Below, piece after piece: positions 1-8,127 of a stretch of 64,000 nucleotides of DNA. Every line of letters starts with the position of its first letter. Positions within the stretch are counted from its first letter, which is position 1. The notes under the pieces are model-generated. The model searched no databases. It saw only the letters and a list, made by a program, of their open reading frames with translations, and was not told the DNA's origin. The stretch is from assembly GCF_011759605.1 (NCBI RefSeq), contig NZ_JAAOYX010000001.1:2580851-2644850 (forward strand). Direction: 5' to 3'. The position numbers and the translations under genes were made by a program. This DNA is from Luteibacter sp. SG786. Lineage in GTDB: Bacteria; Pseudomonadota; Gammaproteobacteria; Xanthomonadales; Rhodanobacteraceae.

Positions 1-865
1 GCAAGGGCACCTCGCCGTTCCTGAGGATGCTCCGCGCCACATCGTGCAGGAAACTGCGGCGATGTCCGGAGCCCTTGCCCGGCACCACGATCATGTCGCA
101 GCGGTGCGCGTTGGCCCGGGCCATCGCGACGGTATCGGGGCGATGGTCGAATGTGTACTCGGTGGATACCTTGACGCCGACCATGTCCCCCGCGTGTTTC
201 GCGTCGTCGAGCAGCGCCTGGGCGCTGGACGTCACGCGCTTGAAGCAACCGCCGCCTTCGATGTAGTCGGCAAGAAGGTTCACCGTCGGAAGCGGAGAGA
301 TGACACTGAGCGCGTATACGTGGCTGCCCAGGGTGGCCGCCGTGTCCATGCACAGGTGAACGGCGCGGTCCGACGCTTCGGTGCCGTCGACAAGAATGAG
401 GATGCGCTCGAACGTGAGGGACGGCTCATCCTGGCACACCAGCACCGGCACGCGCGCTGCGAGGAGCACCTCTTCCGTCTTGCTGCCGAGCACGAACCGT
501 TCCAGCCCGTGCCTGCCGTGCGTTCCCATGACGATCAGATCGCATGCATGCTGTCTGGCGAACTCGAGGATCGCCCGCCCGGGCGACGCGTGGGCGACCT
601 GGGTGGCGTCGCAGGGCATCCCTCGCGCCAGGGCCATCGTTTCGACCTGCGCGAGGCAGGCTGCCGCGTTCTGCTGTGCCTCCACGACGCTGTCGGTCTC
701 CGAGACCGTGGCCACGCCGCCAACATGGTTACGAGTCGGCGCGTGCTTCACGACGTGCAGGGCCGTGAGGTGGGCACCGCATCGCCGTGCCAGTTCCACC
801 GCGATGCGTGTGGCCCTCAGCGAGGCCGGTGTGCCGTCTGTGGGAAGAAGGATGTGCTTGAACAT
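1..865 (-). CDS. Tandem universal stress protein, 3' end cut by window edge
   Basis: Reading the minus strand from the ATG at 865 gives an open frame that leaves the window after about 288 codons, so the C-terminus is missing. It starts MFKHILLPTDG, the classic beta1 of a UspA domain, and the first domain has the ATP-binding pattern G-x2-G-x9-G-S (GTHGRHG then LGS). A second UspA-like domain begins at about residue 155 (ERILILVDGTEAS); its C-terminal glycine pattern is degenerate (GKGSGHRRS), so it may not bind nucleotide. It is transcribed divergently from the USP at 1023, and the two share an intergenic region holding two FNR-type boxes. It is probably a cytoplasmic stress protein induced when oxygen is low. 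The exact ligand is unknown. Confidence 0.85.
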   Translation of the reverse strand, partial: MFKHILLPTDGTPASLRATRIAVELARRCGAHLTALHVVKHAPTRNHVGGVATVSETDSVVEAQQNAAACLAQVETMALARGMPCDATQVAHASPGRAILEFARQHACDLIVMGTHGRHGLERFVLGSKTEEVLLAARVPVLVCQDEPSLTFERILILVDGTEASDRAVHLCMDTAATLGSHVYALSVISPLPTVNLLADYIEGGGCFKRVTSSAQALLDDAKHAGDMVGVKVSTEYTFDHRPDTVAMARANAHRCDMIVVPGKGSGHRRSFLHDVARSILRNGEVPL

Positions 866-922
866 CGTGCCCTCCGCAGCTCGTGTGCTGAGCCGAGGAT
901 GGGCCGTTCCCCGGACGCCAAC

Positions 923-936
923 TTGACCGGGATCAA
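923..936 (-). promoter_or_regulatory. FNR/ANR-type box for the USP at 1-865
   Basis: TTGACCGGGATCAA. Its centre is 64 bp upstream of the ATG at 865, the spacing seen for most other copies in this window. I see no good -10 hexamer at the matching place (895-900). Confidence 0.7.
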
Positions 937-948
937 GACGAGGCGCGA

Positions 949-962
949 TTGACCTGTGTCAA
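949..962 (+). promoter_or_regulatory. FNR/ANR-type box for the USP at 1023
   Basis: TTGACCTGTGTCAA, with perfect TTGAC/GTCAA arms. The centre is 67 bp before the ATG at 1023. A TACAAC hexamer at 985-990 lies 32 bp from the centre, the position of a -10 element in a class II FNR promoter (box at -41.5). Confidence 0.75.
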
Positions 963-1022
963 TCGCCCCGGAAGGCGCCGGCCGTACAACAACGGTTCCA
1001 GCACGAATGGAAGGTGGCTGCC

Positions 1023-1961
1023 ATGAACGAGAACATGTTTCCCCAGAATCCGGACGACGCGCTCGATTGGCACACGCTCGGCGAGCCGGCGCGAAAGCAC
1101 GAGGCCGACCCCTTGACCAGGTTTCGCGACATCGCCGTCGTGGTGGCGCACCTGCCGGGGGACACTCTGGCGATCACCTGTGCCGGCGGCCTCGCGCGGC
1201 GAGCTGGCGGGCACCTGCATGTTCTGCAGATGCTCGCGATGCCGGTCGAGGCACCGGATGCCTGGGCGTTGGTTCCCGATCCCGCGCTGGTCGAGCGTTA
1301 CGCGGAGCTTCGTGCCAAGGCCGCGCGGCAGGCGCGGGATATGCAGCACCGCTTGTCGGCCATGTGCGTGCAGGGCGATGTGCTCACGCTCGAAGCACTG
1401 TGTTCCGCACCCCCCGCCATGGCCGCCGCGGCAGCCCGCAGGGCAGACCTGGCGGTCATCGGACGTCCTGCCACTTCCCCGTCCGACGCGTCGATCGCGC
1501 ATGCCTATTTCGCCGGCGTGTTGCTCGAATCGGGGCGTCCCGTGCTGGTCGTACCCGAAGGCACATCGGCGCGCATGCCGCCGAGACGGGCTGTCGTCGG
1601 CTGGTCGGACACCCCGGAAGCAACCCGCGCCGCGCACGACGCCTTGCCGCTCCTCGAATCGGCCGAGGCGGTCGATATCGTGGTCGTGAACGCCCCGAAG
1701 GAACCCGTGGAAGCGGTCGAACAATCTGTCGAGGGCCTTCTGACTCACCTGCGTCACCACGGCGTCCGCACTGAACTCACGCTTTGCTCGTCGGGCCGCT
1801 CGCCCGTCAGTCGCATGCTGCTGGAGCAGGCGCACCGGAAGCAGGCGCAACTCATTGTCGTCGGGGGGTACGGACACGGACGCATGCGCGAGTGGGCCCT
1901 GGGCGGCACCACGCGCGAACTCTTCCACGACTCGCCGATTCCCGTCCTCTTCTCCCACTAG
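1023..1961 (+). CDS. Universal stress protein, tandem-domain (paralogue A1)
   Basis: 312 residues with two UspA folds. The C-terminal domain ends with the nucleotide-binding signature G-x2-G-x9-G-T (GGYGHGRMREW then GGTTREL). An in-frame GTG lies 9 bases upstream at 1014, but GGAAGG at 1009-1014 is correctly spaced for the ATG at 1023, so that start was chosen. It is closely related to the USPs at 5782-6672 and 36901-37791: all share an AWA-x-(I/V/M)-P/D-P segment near residue 80 and the GGYGHxxxREW...GGTTRELF ending, so local gene duplication is likely. FNR-dependent expression is inferred from the box at 949-962. Confidence 0.9.
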   Translation: MNENMFPQNPDDALDWHTLGEPARKHEADPLTRFRDIAVVVAHLPGDTLAITCAGGLARRAGGHLHVLQMLAMPVEAPDAWALVPDPALVERYAELRAKAARQARDMQHRLSAMCVQGDVLTLEALCSAPPAMAAAAARRADLAVIGRPATSPSDASIAHAYFAGVLLESGRPVLVVPEGTSARMPPRRAVVGWSDTPEATRAAHDALPLLESAEAVDIVVVNAPKEPVEAVEQSVEGLLTHLRHHGVRTELTLCSSGRSPVSRMLLEQAHRKQAQLIVVGGYGHGRMREWALGGTTRELFHDSPIPVLFSH

Positions 1962-1969
1962 TGCTGCCG

Positions 1970-1983
1970 TTGATCCCGATCAA
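1970..1983 (+). promoter_or_regulatory. FNR/ANR-type box for GNAT/beta-CASP pair
   Basis: TTGATCCCGATCAA, a perfect match to the TTGAT-N4-ATCAA FNR consensus. The centre is 65 bp before the ATG at 2042. A TATATC hexamer at 2006-2011 sits 32 bp from the centre as a likely -10 element. Confidence 0.8.
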
Positions 1984-2041
1984 GTCGGCCAAGACTTGCG
2001 CGGCATATATCTGTTCCACGAACTCATTCGGAGAATCCGCC

Positions 2042-2602
2042 ATGGCAACCACGACGTCCCGGTCGGCGAAACCCGATTTCCCCTCCATCGAAGGCGACCA
2101 TTGGATCGAAACCCTGGACGACGGCACCCATGTGCTCGTTCGCCCCCTGCGCCCGGAAGATCGCGCGCGCGAAGAAGCCTTCATCCGGAGGTTGTCCTCC
2201 ACGTCGCGCCGGAACCGGTTCCTTGGCGAGATCCGCGAGGCGTCGCCCGGGTTGCTGGACCAGCTCATGAACGTGGACGGCCGCCGGGCGATGGCTTTCG
2301 TGGCACTCGCCCACGATAACGGCGAGCTACGCGAAGTGGGCATCAGCCGTTATGCCGCCGACCCAGGTATGGAGCGGTGCGAATGCGCGGTGACGGTAGC
2401 CGACGACTGGCGGCACCGCGGCCTGGCGGTACTGCTCATGCGCCACCTCATCGAGGTGGCTCGCCGTGAGGGGTTCAAGGCGCTGTACTCGCGGGACCTG
2501 GGCGAAAACAAGGACATGCGGGAGCTGGCCGAGTTCCTGGGTTTCTCACGCAAACAGGACGCCGACGATCCGTCGCTTGTCATCCACACCCTGCTGCTCT
2601 GA
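2042..2602 (+). CDS. GNAT-family N-acetyltransferase
   Basis: 186 residues. The acetyl-CoA-binding motif A region is recognisable as VADDWRHRGLAVLLMRHLIEVA (V, then R-H-R-G-L-A), followed by the usual beta5 segment and an FLGF ending. The frame stays open upstream to 1784, but that part lies in the preceding USP gene. The ATG at 2042 has GGAGAA at the right distance and follows an FNR box. It resembles the short GNAT proteins related to the acetyltransferase domain of Pat-type protein acetylases; the substrate cannot be told. It is 18 bases upstream of the beta-CASP gene, so the two are probably one transcript. Confidence 0.85.
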   Translation: MATTTSRSAKPDFPSIEGDHWIETLDDGTHVLVRPLRPEDRAREEAFIRRLSSTSRRNRFLGEIREASPGLLDQLMNVDGRRAMAFVALAHDNGELREVGISRYAADPGMERCECAVTVADDWRHRGLAVLLMRHLIEVARREGFKALYSRDLGENKDMRELAEFLGFSRKQDADDPSLVIHTLLL

Positions 2603-2620
2603 CACACGCACGGAGGCACC

Positions 2621-4003
2621 GTGATCGTCTACACCTGCCATGGCGCCGCGCGCGGCGTCACCGGTTCCTGTCACCTCGTGCAATGCGGCAACAGCCAGGT
2701 CCTGATCGATTGCGGCATGTTCCAGGGCGGCCGTGACGCCGACGACGCGAACGCCCGCGGGTTCGCGTTCGATCCGCGCTCGGTCGATGCCGTGCTGCTG
2801 ACGCACGCACACCTGGACCATTGCGGCCGGCTGCCGAAACTGGTGCGCGACGGCTTCGCCGGGCCGGTCTTGTCCACCGCCGCCACAAGGGATCTTGCCC
2901 GCATCGTGTTGCTGGACGCCGCATCGCTCCAGGAACAGGAGGCGCGCCGGGCCGCCGCGCGCGGCGACGTGAACGCCACGCCATTCACGACCATCGCGGA
3001 TGCGTTCCTCGCGATGGAGGCGTTCGACGGTGCCGTCGGTTATGGGGAAACACGCGAGGTGGCACCGGGGATCCGCGCCACCTTTCTCGATGCGGGGCAC
3101 ATCCTCGGCTCCGCCAGCATCCTGCTGGAACTGGACGACGGGACGAGCCGGCGGCGGATGGTCTTTTCGGGCGACCTCGGCCATCACGGCAGCGGGATGT
3201 TGCGCGAGCTTGCGCCCGCCCCGGAAGCCGACGTCGTGGTCATGGAAACCACCTATGGTGACCGGCCGCACCGCGATTTCTCGGCAACGGAAAGCGAGTT
3301 CTTCGAGGCCGTGGCCACCACGCTGCGGCGGCATGGCAATGTGATCGTTCCCACGTTCGCCCTGGAACGCGCGCAGGAAATCCTTTACTGCTTGCACCGG
3401 GGCATGCGGAGCGGTGCGATTCCCGCGAATACGCCAGTGTTCCTGGATTCGCCCATGGCGATCTCCGCCACGGAGGTGTTCCGGCGTCACCCGGAAGGCC
3501 TGAGCGACGCCTTTCGCGCGTTGCTGGCCCAGGAAGATCCCTTCGACATGCCGCACGTGCGCTTTACCCGCGGTGTGGACGACTCCATGGCGATCAACAC
3601 GATCGAAGGAGGCGCGATCATTCTTGCCGGCTCGGGCATGTGCACGGGCGGCCGCGTGGTGCATCACCTCCTGCACAATCTGGACCGGGACCGGGCGGGC
3701 GTTGTCTTCGTGGGTTATGCGGTAGAGGGGACGCTGGCCAGGAGGATCATCGACGGGCAGAAGCGCGTGCGTATCGGTCGCCACGACGTCGCCGTGCGCG
3801 CGCAGATATGGACGATCAACGGTTTCTCGGCGCATGCGGGGCAGCCCGAACTGCTGGCGTGGCTTGGAAATTCGCCGCGACGGCAGGTGCTGCTGGTGCA
3901 CGGGGAGCCGGACGGCGGCATGCAGGTCATGGAACAACTCCTGCGCGCGCGGGGCGTCTCCGTGGCATGTCCTGCCCTGGACGCTCCCTGCCGGCTCGCA
4001 TAG
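2621..4003 (+). CDS. MBL-fold beta-CASP RNase-like metallohydrolase
   Basis: 460 residues. The zinc motif HAHLDH is at residues 62-67, and later motifs include DAGHILGSAS, the beta-CASP core (PTFALERAQEIL and GSGMCTGGRVVHHL) and a C-terminal RMMBL-like end (INGFSAHAGQPELLAWL, LVHGEPDG). This is the order found in bacterial and archaeal CPSF73-like nucleases. The family cleaves RNA using two zinc ions; activity here is inferred. It starts at a GTG with a strong GGAGG ten bases upstream. As second gene after the GNAT gene it would fall under the FNR box at 1970. Related proteins recur beside USP genes in ANR regulons of other proteobacteria. Confidence 0.88.
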   Translation: MIVYTCHGAARGVTGSCHLVQCGNSQVLIDCGMFQGGRDADDANARGFAFDPRSVDAVLLTHAHLDHCGRLPKLVRDGFAGPVLSTAATRDLARIVLLDAASLQEQEARRAAARGDVNATPFTTIADAFLAMEAFDGAVGYGETREVAPGIRATFLDAGHILGSASILLELDDGTSRRRMVFSGDLGHHGSGMLRELAPAPEADVVVMETTYGDRPHRDFSATESEFFEAVATTLRRHGNVIVPTFALERAQEILYCLHRGMRSGAIPANTPVFLDSPMAISATEVFRRHPEGLSDAFRALLAQEDPFDMPHVRFTRGVDDSMAINTIEGGAIILAGSGMCTGGRVVHHLLHNLDRDRAGVVFVGYAVEGTLARRIIDGQKRVRIGRHDVAVRAQIWTINGFSAHAGQPELLAWLGNSPRRQVLLVHGEPDGGMQVMEQLLRARGVSVACPALDAPCRLA

Positions 4004-4010
4004 CTCGCAC

Positions 4011-4030
4011 AGCAAGCCTGCCGGCTTGCT
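4011..4030. terminator. Hairpin between convergent genes
   Basis: AGCAAGCC (4011-4018) pairs with GGCTTGCT (4023-4030) around a 4-base loop, exactly between the stop codons of the beta-CASP gene and the convergent USP. No U tract follows on either strand, so it is only a candidate. Confidence 0.35.
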
Positions 4031-4921
4031 TCAGTGGTAGAGCAAGGCAGGCAGGTTGCCATGGGCCAGCACATGCCGCGTGACGCCGCCGAACAGCTTT
4101 TCCCGCAGCGGCGTGTGTCCATAGGCGCCCATGACGAGCAGATCGGCCTTGAACTGGCGTGCGTGCTTGAGGATCGCGGCGCCGGCTTCGGCCGGGGAAG
4201 CATGCATGCGCTGGCGGGTCGCCTCGATGCCGTGCTGCGCCAGGAACGCCATGGGATCGAAGGTTGGCGCGTCCTGTTTGGCAGCACCATGCGCTGCGCA
4301 GCCGTCAAGCAGGAGCACGTGCTGGGCCGCCGCGACGAACGGCAATGCCGCGCGAATGGCACGGATGGCCGGCCGGCTGCCGTCCCAGGCCAGCATCACG
4401 CGGTCGAAAACGCCGGAGGGAGCACAGACGTCGGGCAGTACGAGGCAAGGCAGGCCCGTACCAGTCAACAGCGACCCCAATCCTTCGAGCGGGTCGGCGT
4501 GAGGATCCGCCGGCCGCTGGACGACGATCAGGTCGTGCCACGCGCTCAACATCGCAAGCGCATGGCTGGCATCGTTCCCCAACACCGCCCACTGCGGACC
4601 GTGCGCCCCGGCGGTCTCGGCCATGCGTATGAACTCATCGCCATCGCCACCCAGGCGCAGGTCGTCCTTGCGCTGGGCAGATGGCGCCGGCTGCAGTAGT
4701 GCCGCGACGGTGGCGTCGGTGCGGAAGGCGCGGCCGCCCAGGAACGCCGGCGAAGCTTCGCAGCCCGTCACCGATCCGCCGTCGCGTGCCGCCAGGCGGC
4801 TGGCAACATAGGCGGCGCCGTCGCGCGGGCCGGAGACGATCGCCAGCACGTCGCCCACCGGCGGCAGGCAGCTGGCCGGCGAATAGGGTGTGGTGTCTTG
4901 CGAGGATTTGGTCGTGTTCAT
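4031..4921 (-). CDS. Universal stress protein, tandem-domain (degenerate first domain)
   Basis: 296 residues. The C-terminal UspA domain is intact (VMLAWDGSRPAIRAIR for beta1, then LVMGAYGHTPLREKLFGGVTRHVL with G-x2-G-x9-G-V). The N-terminal half keeps only the overall alternating fold (VLAIVSGPRDG) and has no nucleotide motif. The last G-(S/T) of the signature is G-V, so ATP binding is uncertain. The ATG at 4921 has AGGAG eight bases upstream. It is divergent from the USP at 5104, with one FNR box for each gene between them. Confidence 0.85.
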   Translation of the reverse strand: MNTTKSSQDTTPYSPASCLPPVGDVLAIVSGPRDGAAYVASRLAARDGGSVTGCEASPAFLGGRAFRTDATVAALLQPAPSAQRKDDLRLGGDGDEFIRMAETAGAHGPQWAVLGNDASHALAMLSAWHDLIVVQRPADPHADPLEGLGSLLTGTGLPCLVLPDVCAPSGVFDRVMLAWDGSRPAIRAIRAALPFVAAAQHVLLLDGCAAHGAAKQDAPTFDPMAFLAQHGIEATRQRMHASPAEAGAAILKHARQFKADLLVMGAYGHTPLREKLFGGVTRHVLAHGNLPALLYH

Positions 4922-4977
4922 GTCCGCTCCTGACGAGGGTCGATAGCACCCTTGTACGACTTCGGCGCCAGGCCGAC

Positions 4978-4991
4978 TTGATGCCGGTCAA
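4978..4991 (-). promoter_or_regulatory. FNR/ANR-type box for the USP at 4031-4921
   Basis: TTGATGCCGGTCAA, centre 63.5 bp upstream of the start at 4921. On the minus strand a TACAAG hexamer (4956-4951) lies 31 bp from the centre and is followed by GGTGC(T/C)ATC. The same string recurs in front of the USP at 37791. Confidence 0.8.
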
Positions 4992-5024
4992 CTACTTCAC
5001 GCTCGTCCGGCGACGATGCCGAAC

Positions 5025-5038
5025 TTGACCGCGATCAA
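5025..5038 (+). promoter_or_regulatory. FNR/ANR-type box for the USP at 5104
   Basis: TTGACCGCGATCAA, centre 72.5 bp before the ATG at 5104. The -10 element is less clear (TGTAGG at 5066-5071). Confidence 0.7.
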
Positions 5039-5103
5039 GACGAACCGGTGCGCTCCGCGCGAAGGTGTAGGCAGTCCCTGACAAACATGAACGGGAGGCT
5101 GCC

Positions 5104-5715
5104 ATGGACAAAGCGCCGTCGAAGCCGTACCGATCGCTCCTGCGCCAGCCCATCTCCGAGGGGGAGGTTCCCGACGAACTGCAGCCTTCGAACGATGCAC
5201 TGCGCCTGCTCTGCCGAACGTGCGCGAAGACCTTGCCGCGCGGCGACATGGTCACCGAGTGCAAGCCGCCCTTTACGCGGATACTCATAGCGACGGACGG
5301 ATCGGCCCTTGCCGACGACGCGGCCACGCTTGGGGTTTCGCTCGCCCAGGCCCTGGTCGCATCCGTCGTTTTCCTGCACGCGGCAACGCCATGGCGGGGA
5401 GGGCGCGTGCTGGCGCGCCTGTTCGCGGCCGCCGAGGTCGCCGTGGATCCGGACTGCGCCTCGCTCGCCGAGCGCAACCTCGAACGACAGCGCGTCCTTG
5501 CCATGAATGCCGGCGTCCGTTGCGAGACGCGACTGGCTTACGACCCGCATCCGGATCGAGCCATTCTCCAGGCGGTGGCGGACACCGGCTGCGACCTCGT
5601 TGTGATGGGCGCGCGTGGCGGTCGTCTGGCGCGTCGCGTCGCCGCGCGAATGAGCGTGCCGCTGCTGACGTGCCGGGGCGCAGCACCTGTCGAGTCCGCT
5701 GCCGCAGGCAGTTGA
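5104..5715 (+). CDS. Universal stress protein, single domain with N-terminal extension
   Basis: 203 residues. The UspA domain begins at about residue 58 (FTRILIATDGSALADDAA) and ends LVVMGARGGRLARRVAARMSVPLL. The first 57 residues are an extension that carries two closely spaced cysteines (LLCRTCAK) and resembles no domain I know. The usual G-x2-G-x9-G-S pattern is only partly kept (GARGGRLARRVAARMS), so nucleotide binding is doubtful. GGGAGG precedes the ATG at good spacing. Its stop codon (5713-5715) lies inside the next FNR box. Confidence 0.8.
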   Translation: MDKAPSKPYRSLLRQPISEGEVPDELQPSNDALRLLCRTCAKTLPRGDMVTECKPPFTRILIATDGSALADDAATLGVSLAQALVASVVFLHAATPWRGGRVLARLFAAAEVAVDPDCASLAERNLERQRVLAMNAGVRCETRLAYDPHPDRAILQAVADTGCDLVVMGARGGRLARRVAARMSVPLLTCRGAAPVESAAAGS

Positions 5716-5725
5716 CGTACGTCAA
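5712..5725 (+). promoter_or_regulatory. FNR/ANR-type box for the USP pair 5782-7609
   Basis: TTGACGTACGTCAA, a perfect palindrome, 63.5 bp before the ATG at 5782, with TACAAG at 5747-5752 as the -10 element 31 bp from the centre. It overlaps the stop codon of the preceding USP gene. Confidence 0.8.
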
Positions 5726-5781
5726 GGTGGACTGCCGACGACGTCGTACAAGAGACTTCCCCATTTCACCGGAGCGCCGAC

Positions 5782-6672
5782 ATGTCCCTCCCTGCCAGCC
5801 AAACGACCGTTCCCCATGCGGCGAGCTCACCCTGGCGCGAGATCGCCGTCGCACTCGTACAGACGCGGAGCGATGCCGTCGCCATCGAGTTCGCCGGCGC
5901 GGTGGCCCGCCAGTTCGATGCAAGGTTGCAGGTGCTGCAGCTCATGGTGATGCCCGCGCCGATGATCGATGCATGGGCAATGATTCCCGACCCCAGCTTC
6001 CCCCAGATCTACGACGACTTGCGCGAATCGGCGCGCACCGCGGCGGACTCCACCCGCAAGACGCTCGCGGCGCTGGGTGTGCCGGGCGACGTGCGCACGC
6101 TGGAGGCCCTGTGCGTGGAGCCCGCCAGCCTGGCCGCAGGTGCTGCGCGTTCGAGCGACCTTGTAGTCCTGGCGCGCCCTGAGGACGGACAGGCCGATCT
6201 AGCGATTGCCCATACCTACTTCTCGGCGCTGCTGCACGAGTCGGGGCGCCCCATCATGGTGGTTCCACCGAACGATCTGCAGCCATACCCGCCGCGACGT
6301 GCGCTCGTGGCGTGGTCGGACACACCCGAGGCTGCCCGTGCCTTGCAGGAGTCGCTTCCTCTGCTGGAAAAGTGCGAGCGCGTGGAGGTGCTGCTGGTCG
6401 ATCCGGTGGCCAGCGCGCTGGAAGCGCGGGAGGAGCGCGGCAGCGGCGCGCTCGGTTATCTGCGCCGCCATGGCGTCGCGGCACATCTGGATACCTGCAA
6501 GTCCCGTGGCCGGTCGATCGGCGAATCGATCCTTGCGCATGCCCAGCATATATCGGCGGAACTGATCGTCGCCGGCGGGTACGGACACGGGAAGGTTCGC
6601 GAATGGGTCATCGGCGGCACGACGCGCGACCTGTTCTTCCAGGCGCGCGTGCCGGTGCTGTTCGCCCACTGA
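5782..6672 (+). CDS. Universal stress protein, tandem-domain (paralogue A2)
   Basis: 296 residues and clearly paralogous to the USPs at 1023 and 36901: same two-domain layout, same central RPIMVVP segment, and same ending VAGGYGHGKVREWVIGGTTRD. The second domain has an intact G-x2-G-x9-G-T nucleotide motif. CGGAG lies eight bases before the ATG. The next USP gene starts only 16 bases after its stop, so the pair is a bicistronic unit behind the FNR box at 5712. Confidence 0.9.
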   Translation: MSLPASQTTVPHAASSPWREIAVALVQTRSDAVAIEFAGAVARQFDARLQVLQLMVMPAPMIDAWAMIPDPSFPQIYDDLRESARTAADSTRKTLAALGVPGDVRTLEALCVEPASLAAGAARSSDLVVLARPEDGQADLAIAHTYFSALLHESGRPIMVVPPNDLQPYPPRRALVAWSDTPEAARALQESLPLLEKCERVEVLLVDPVASALEAREERGSGALGYLRRHGVAAHLDTCKSRGRSIGESILAHAQHISAELIVAGGYGHGKVREWVIGGTTRDLFFQARVPVLFAH

Positions 6673-6688
6673 TCCGGAGCCCGTTGCC

Positions 6689-7609
6689 ATGCAAAGATCC
6701 ACCCCCGACGTCGCCCCGTCGCGGCCTCGCACGAGGAAGCACGCCGCCGACGTGTCGACCGACACGTTCAACGGCATCCTCTCCATCCTGGGACAGGAGC
6801 CGCACGACGCCGCGGTGCTCGAGGCCGCCGCGCATTTCGCGCCACACGGGGACGAATGGCGTGCCTTGTTGCCGGTTCCGCTCCCTGAGCACGTGCCGTG
6901 CCCCTGGGGCGAATCGCCCGTACGGGCGCTGGCCATGGACCATCTGGCGCGGCGCGGCGATGCCGAGGCCCACCTCGAATCGCTCCGTCGATCGCTAGCG
7001 CGGCTGCATGCGAAGGCGGCCTGCGAACGGGCCGATTGCACCGAACGGCAACTCGTCGACTCGGTCCTGCGCCTCGCGCGCGGCGCCGGGTGCGTGGTGA
7101 CAGGCGTTCCTCTCGAAGCCGCACCCATGCGGCCGGTGGCCACGCGGTGGTTCAGCCATCTTCTGGTCCGAAGCGGCCGGCCCACGCTCGTCTTGCCGCG
7201 CGGGGCGACGTTGGCCCGCCGGCCGCGCCGCGTGCTGGTTGCCTGGAGCGACACGCCGGAGTCCGCGCGGGCGCTGCATGAAGCACTGCGTTGGTTACCG
7301 TCCGGATGCGCGCTGCGCATCGTCACCGTCGCGGGGGCAGGGCAGGCACGCGCCGTCTACGAGAGCACGACCGGCGCCTCCGCACTGGCCGGCCATCTCG
7401 CCAGTCACGACATCATGGCCACGTTCGACGTACTTGATGGCCAGGGCAGGCCTCCGGAAGATGTGCTGCTCGATGAAGCGCGCACCACGTCGGCCGACCT
7501 GATCGTGATGGGCTGCTACGGCCACAGCCGCACCGCGGAATATGTCTTCGGCGGCGTTACCCGAGCACTGTTGCACCGGTCTCGGGTACCCCTGCTGATG
7601 GCGCATTGA
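6689..7609 (+). CDS. Universal stress protein, tandem-domain
   Basis: 306 residues, the second gene of the 5782-7609 unit. The second UspA domain (VLVAWSDTPESARAL ... IVMGCYGHSRTAEYVFGGVTRALL) has the nucleotide-binding glycines in G-x2-G-x9-G-V form. The first domain is diverged. GGAG lies twelve bases upstream of the ATG. Its last 53 bases overlap the 3' end of the minus-strand USP at 7557-7928, a tail-to-tail overlap of two stress genes. Confidence 0.87.
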   Translation: MQRSTPDVAPSRPRTRKHAADVSTDTFNGILSILGQEPHDAAVLEAAAHFAPHGDEWRALLPVPLPEHVPCPWGESPVRALAMDHLARRGDAEAHLESLRRSLARLHAKAACERADCTERQLVDSVLRLARGAGCVVTGVPLEAAPMRPVATRWFSHLLVRSGRPTLVLPRGATLARRPRRVLVAWSDTPESARALHEALRWLPSGCALRIVTVAGAGQARAVYESTTGASALAGHLASHDIMATFDVLDGQGRPPEDVLLDEARTTSADLIVMGCYGHSRTAEYVFGGVTRALLHRSRVPLLMAH

Positions 7610-7928
7610 ACAGCACCAGGTCGCAACGGTGCGCGGTGGACGCCTCGCGCACGATCATCTCGGCATCGTTTCCGAAGGCATAGCGGCATACGCAGGGCAC
7701 GCCCGCGGTGGCGGCCATCCGGCGTACGTGGCGAAAAAGGCGCTCACCGGCATCGACGGCATCCTGCGAACGAGGCCCCCACGAAGACTGGGTGCCACCG
7801 TTCGCCGGCGTGACGATGAACAGCACGGTGACCCGGGCGCTGATGCGGGAGGCGATGCGAAAACCAAGGGCGACGTCGCGCTGGGTGCCGGCACGGCCAT
7901 TGATCGCGACGAGCAGATGGGGAAACAA
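7557..7928 (-). CDS. Short, C-terminally truncated universal stress protein
   Basis: The frame is open from a TTG at 8003, but that codon lies inside an FNR box. The TTG at 7928 gives MFPHLLVAINGRAGT, the normal start of a UspA domain, and is 68 bp from the box centre like its neighbours, so I chose it (123 residues). AAGG lies about eleven bases upstream. An ATG at 7973 is an alternative but would lie before the predicted transcription start. The protein stops soon after the beta4 strand (CDLVLFNAPSAG) and lacks the whole G-x2-G-x9-G-S nucleotide loop. It overlaps the USP at 6689-7609 tail to tail. It could be a decayed gene or a non-nucleotide-binding USP. Confidence 0.65.
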   Translation of the reverse strand: MFPHLLVAINGRAGTQRDVALGFRIASRISARVTVLFIVTPANGGTQSSWGPRSQDAVDAGERLFRHVRRMAATAGVPCVCRYAFGNDAEMIVREASTAHRCDLVLFNAPSAGVPETGATVLG

Positions 7929-7989
7929 GTTGGCGGCACCTTGGGATGGAGAAGCAGGCCTATCGGAACCCATGGAGGCCGCATCGACA

Positions 7990-8003
7990 TTGATGCCGGT
8001 CAA
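7990..8003 (-). promoter_or_regulatory. FNR/ANR-type box between truncated USP and FNR-like regulator
   Basis: TTGATGCCGGTCAA, identical to the box at 4978. The centre is 68.5 bp from the TTG at 7928 on the minus strand and 131 bp from the ATG of the regulator at 8128 on the plus strand. It may also feed back on the regulator. Confidence 0.7.
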
Positions 8004-8127
8004 GGCGCGACGATTCCCGCGGGACCGTTACAAAGCGTTACGAACCGTTGCAGTGGCGAACACGTTCCGTGACGCAAGGCGTTTAACGTGGCTTCACGGC
8101 AACGGGATCGAACCAGGGAGACCCACC

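Noticed and set aside
44..952. A 302-codon plus-strand frame at the left edge
   Set aside because: It is antisense to the USP that continues past the window edge; the minus strand gives clear UspA motifs, the plus strand none.
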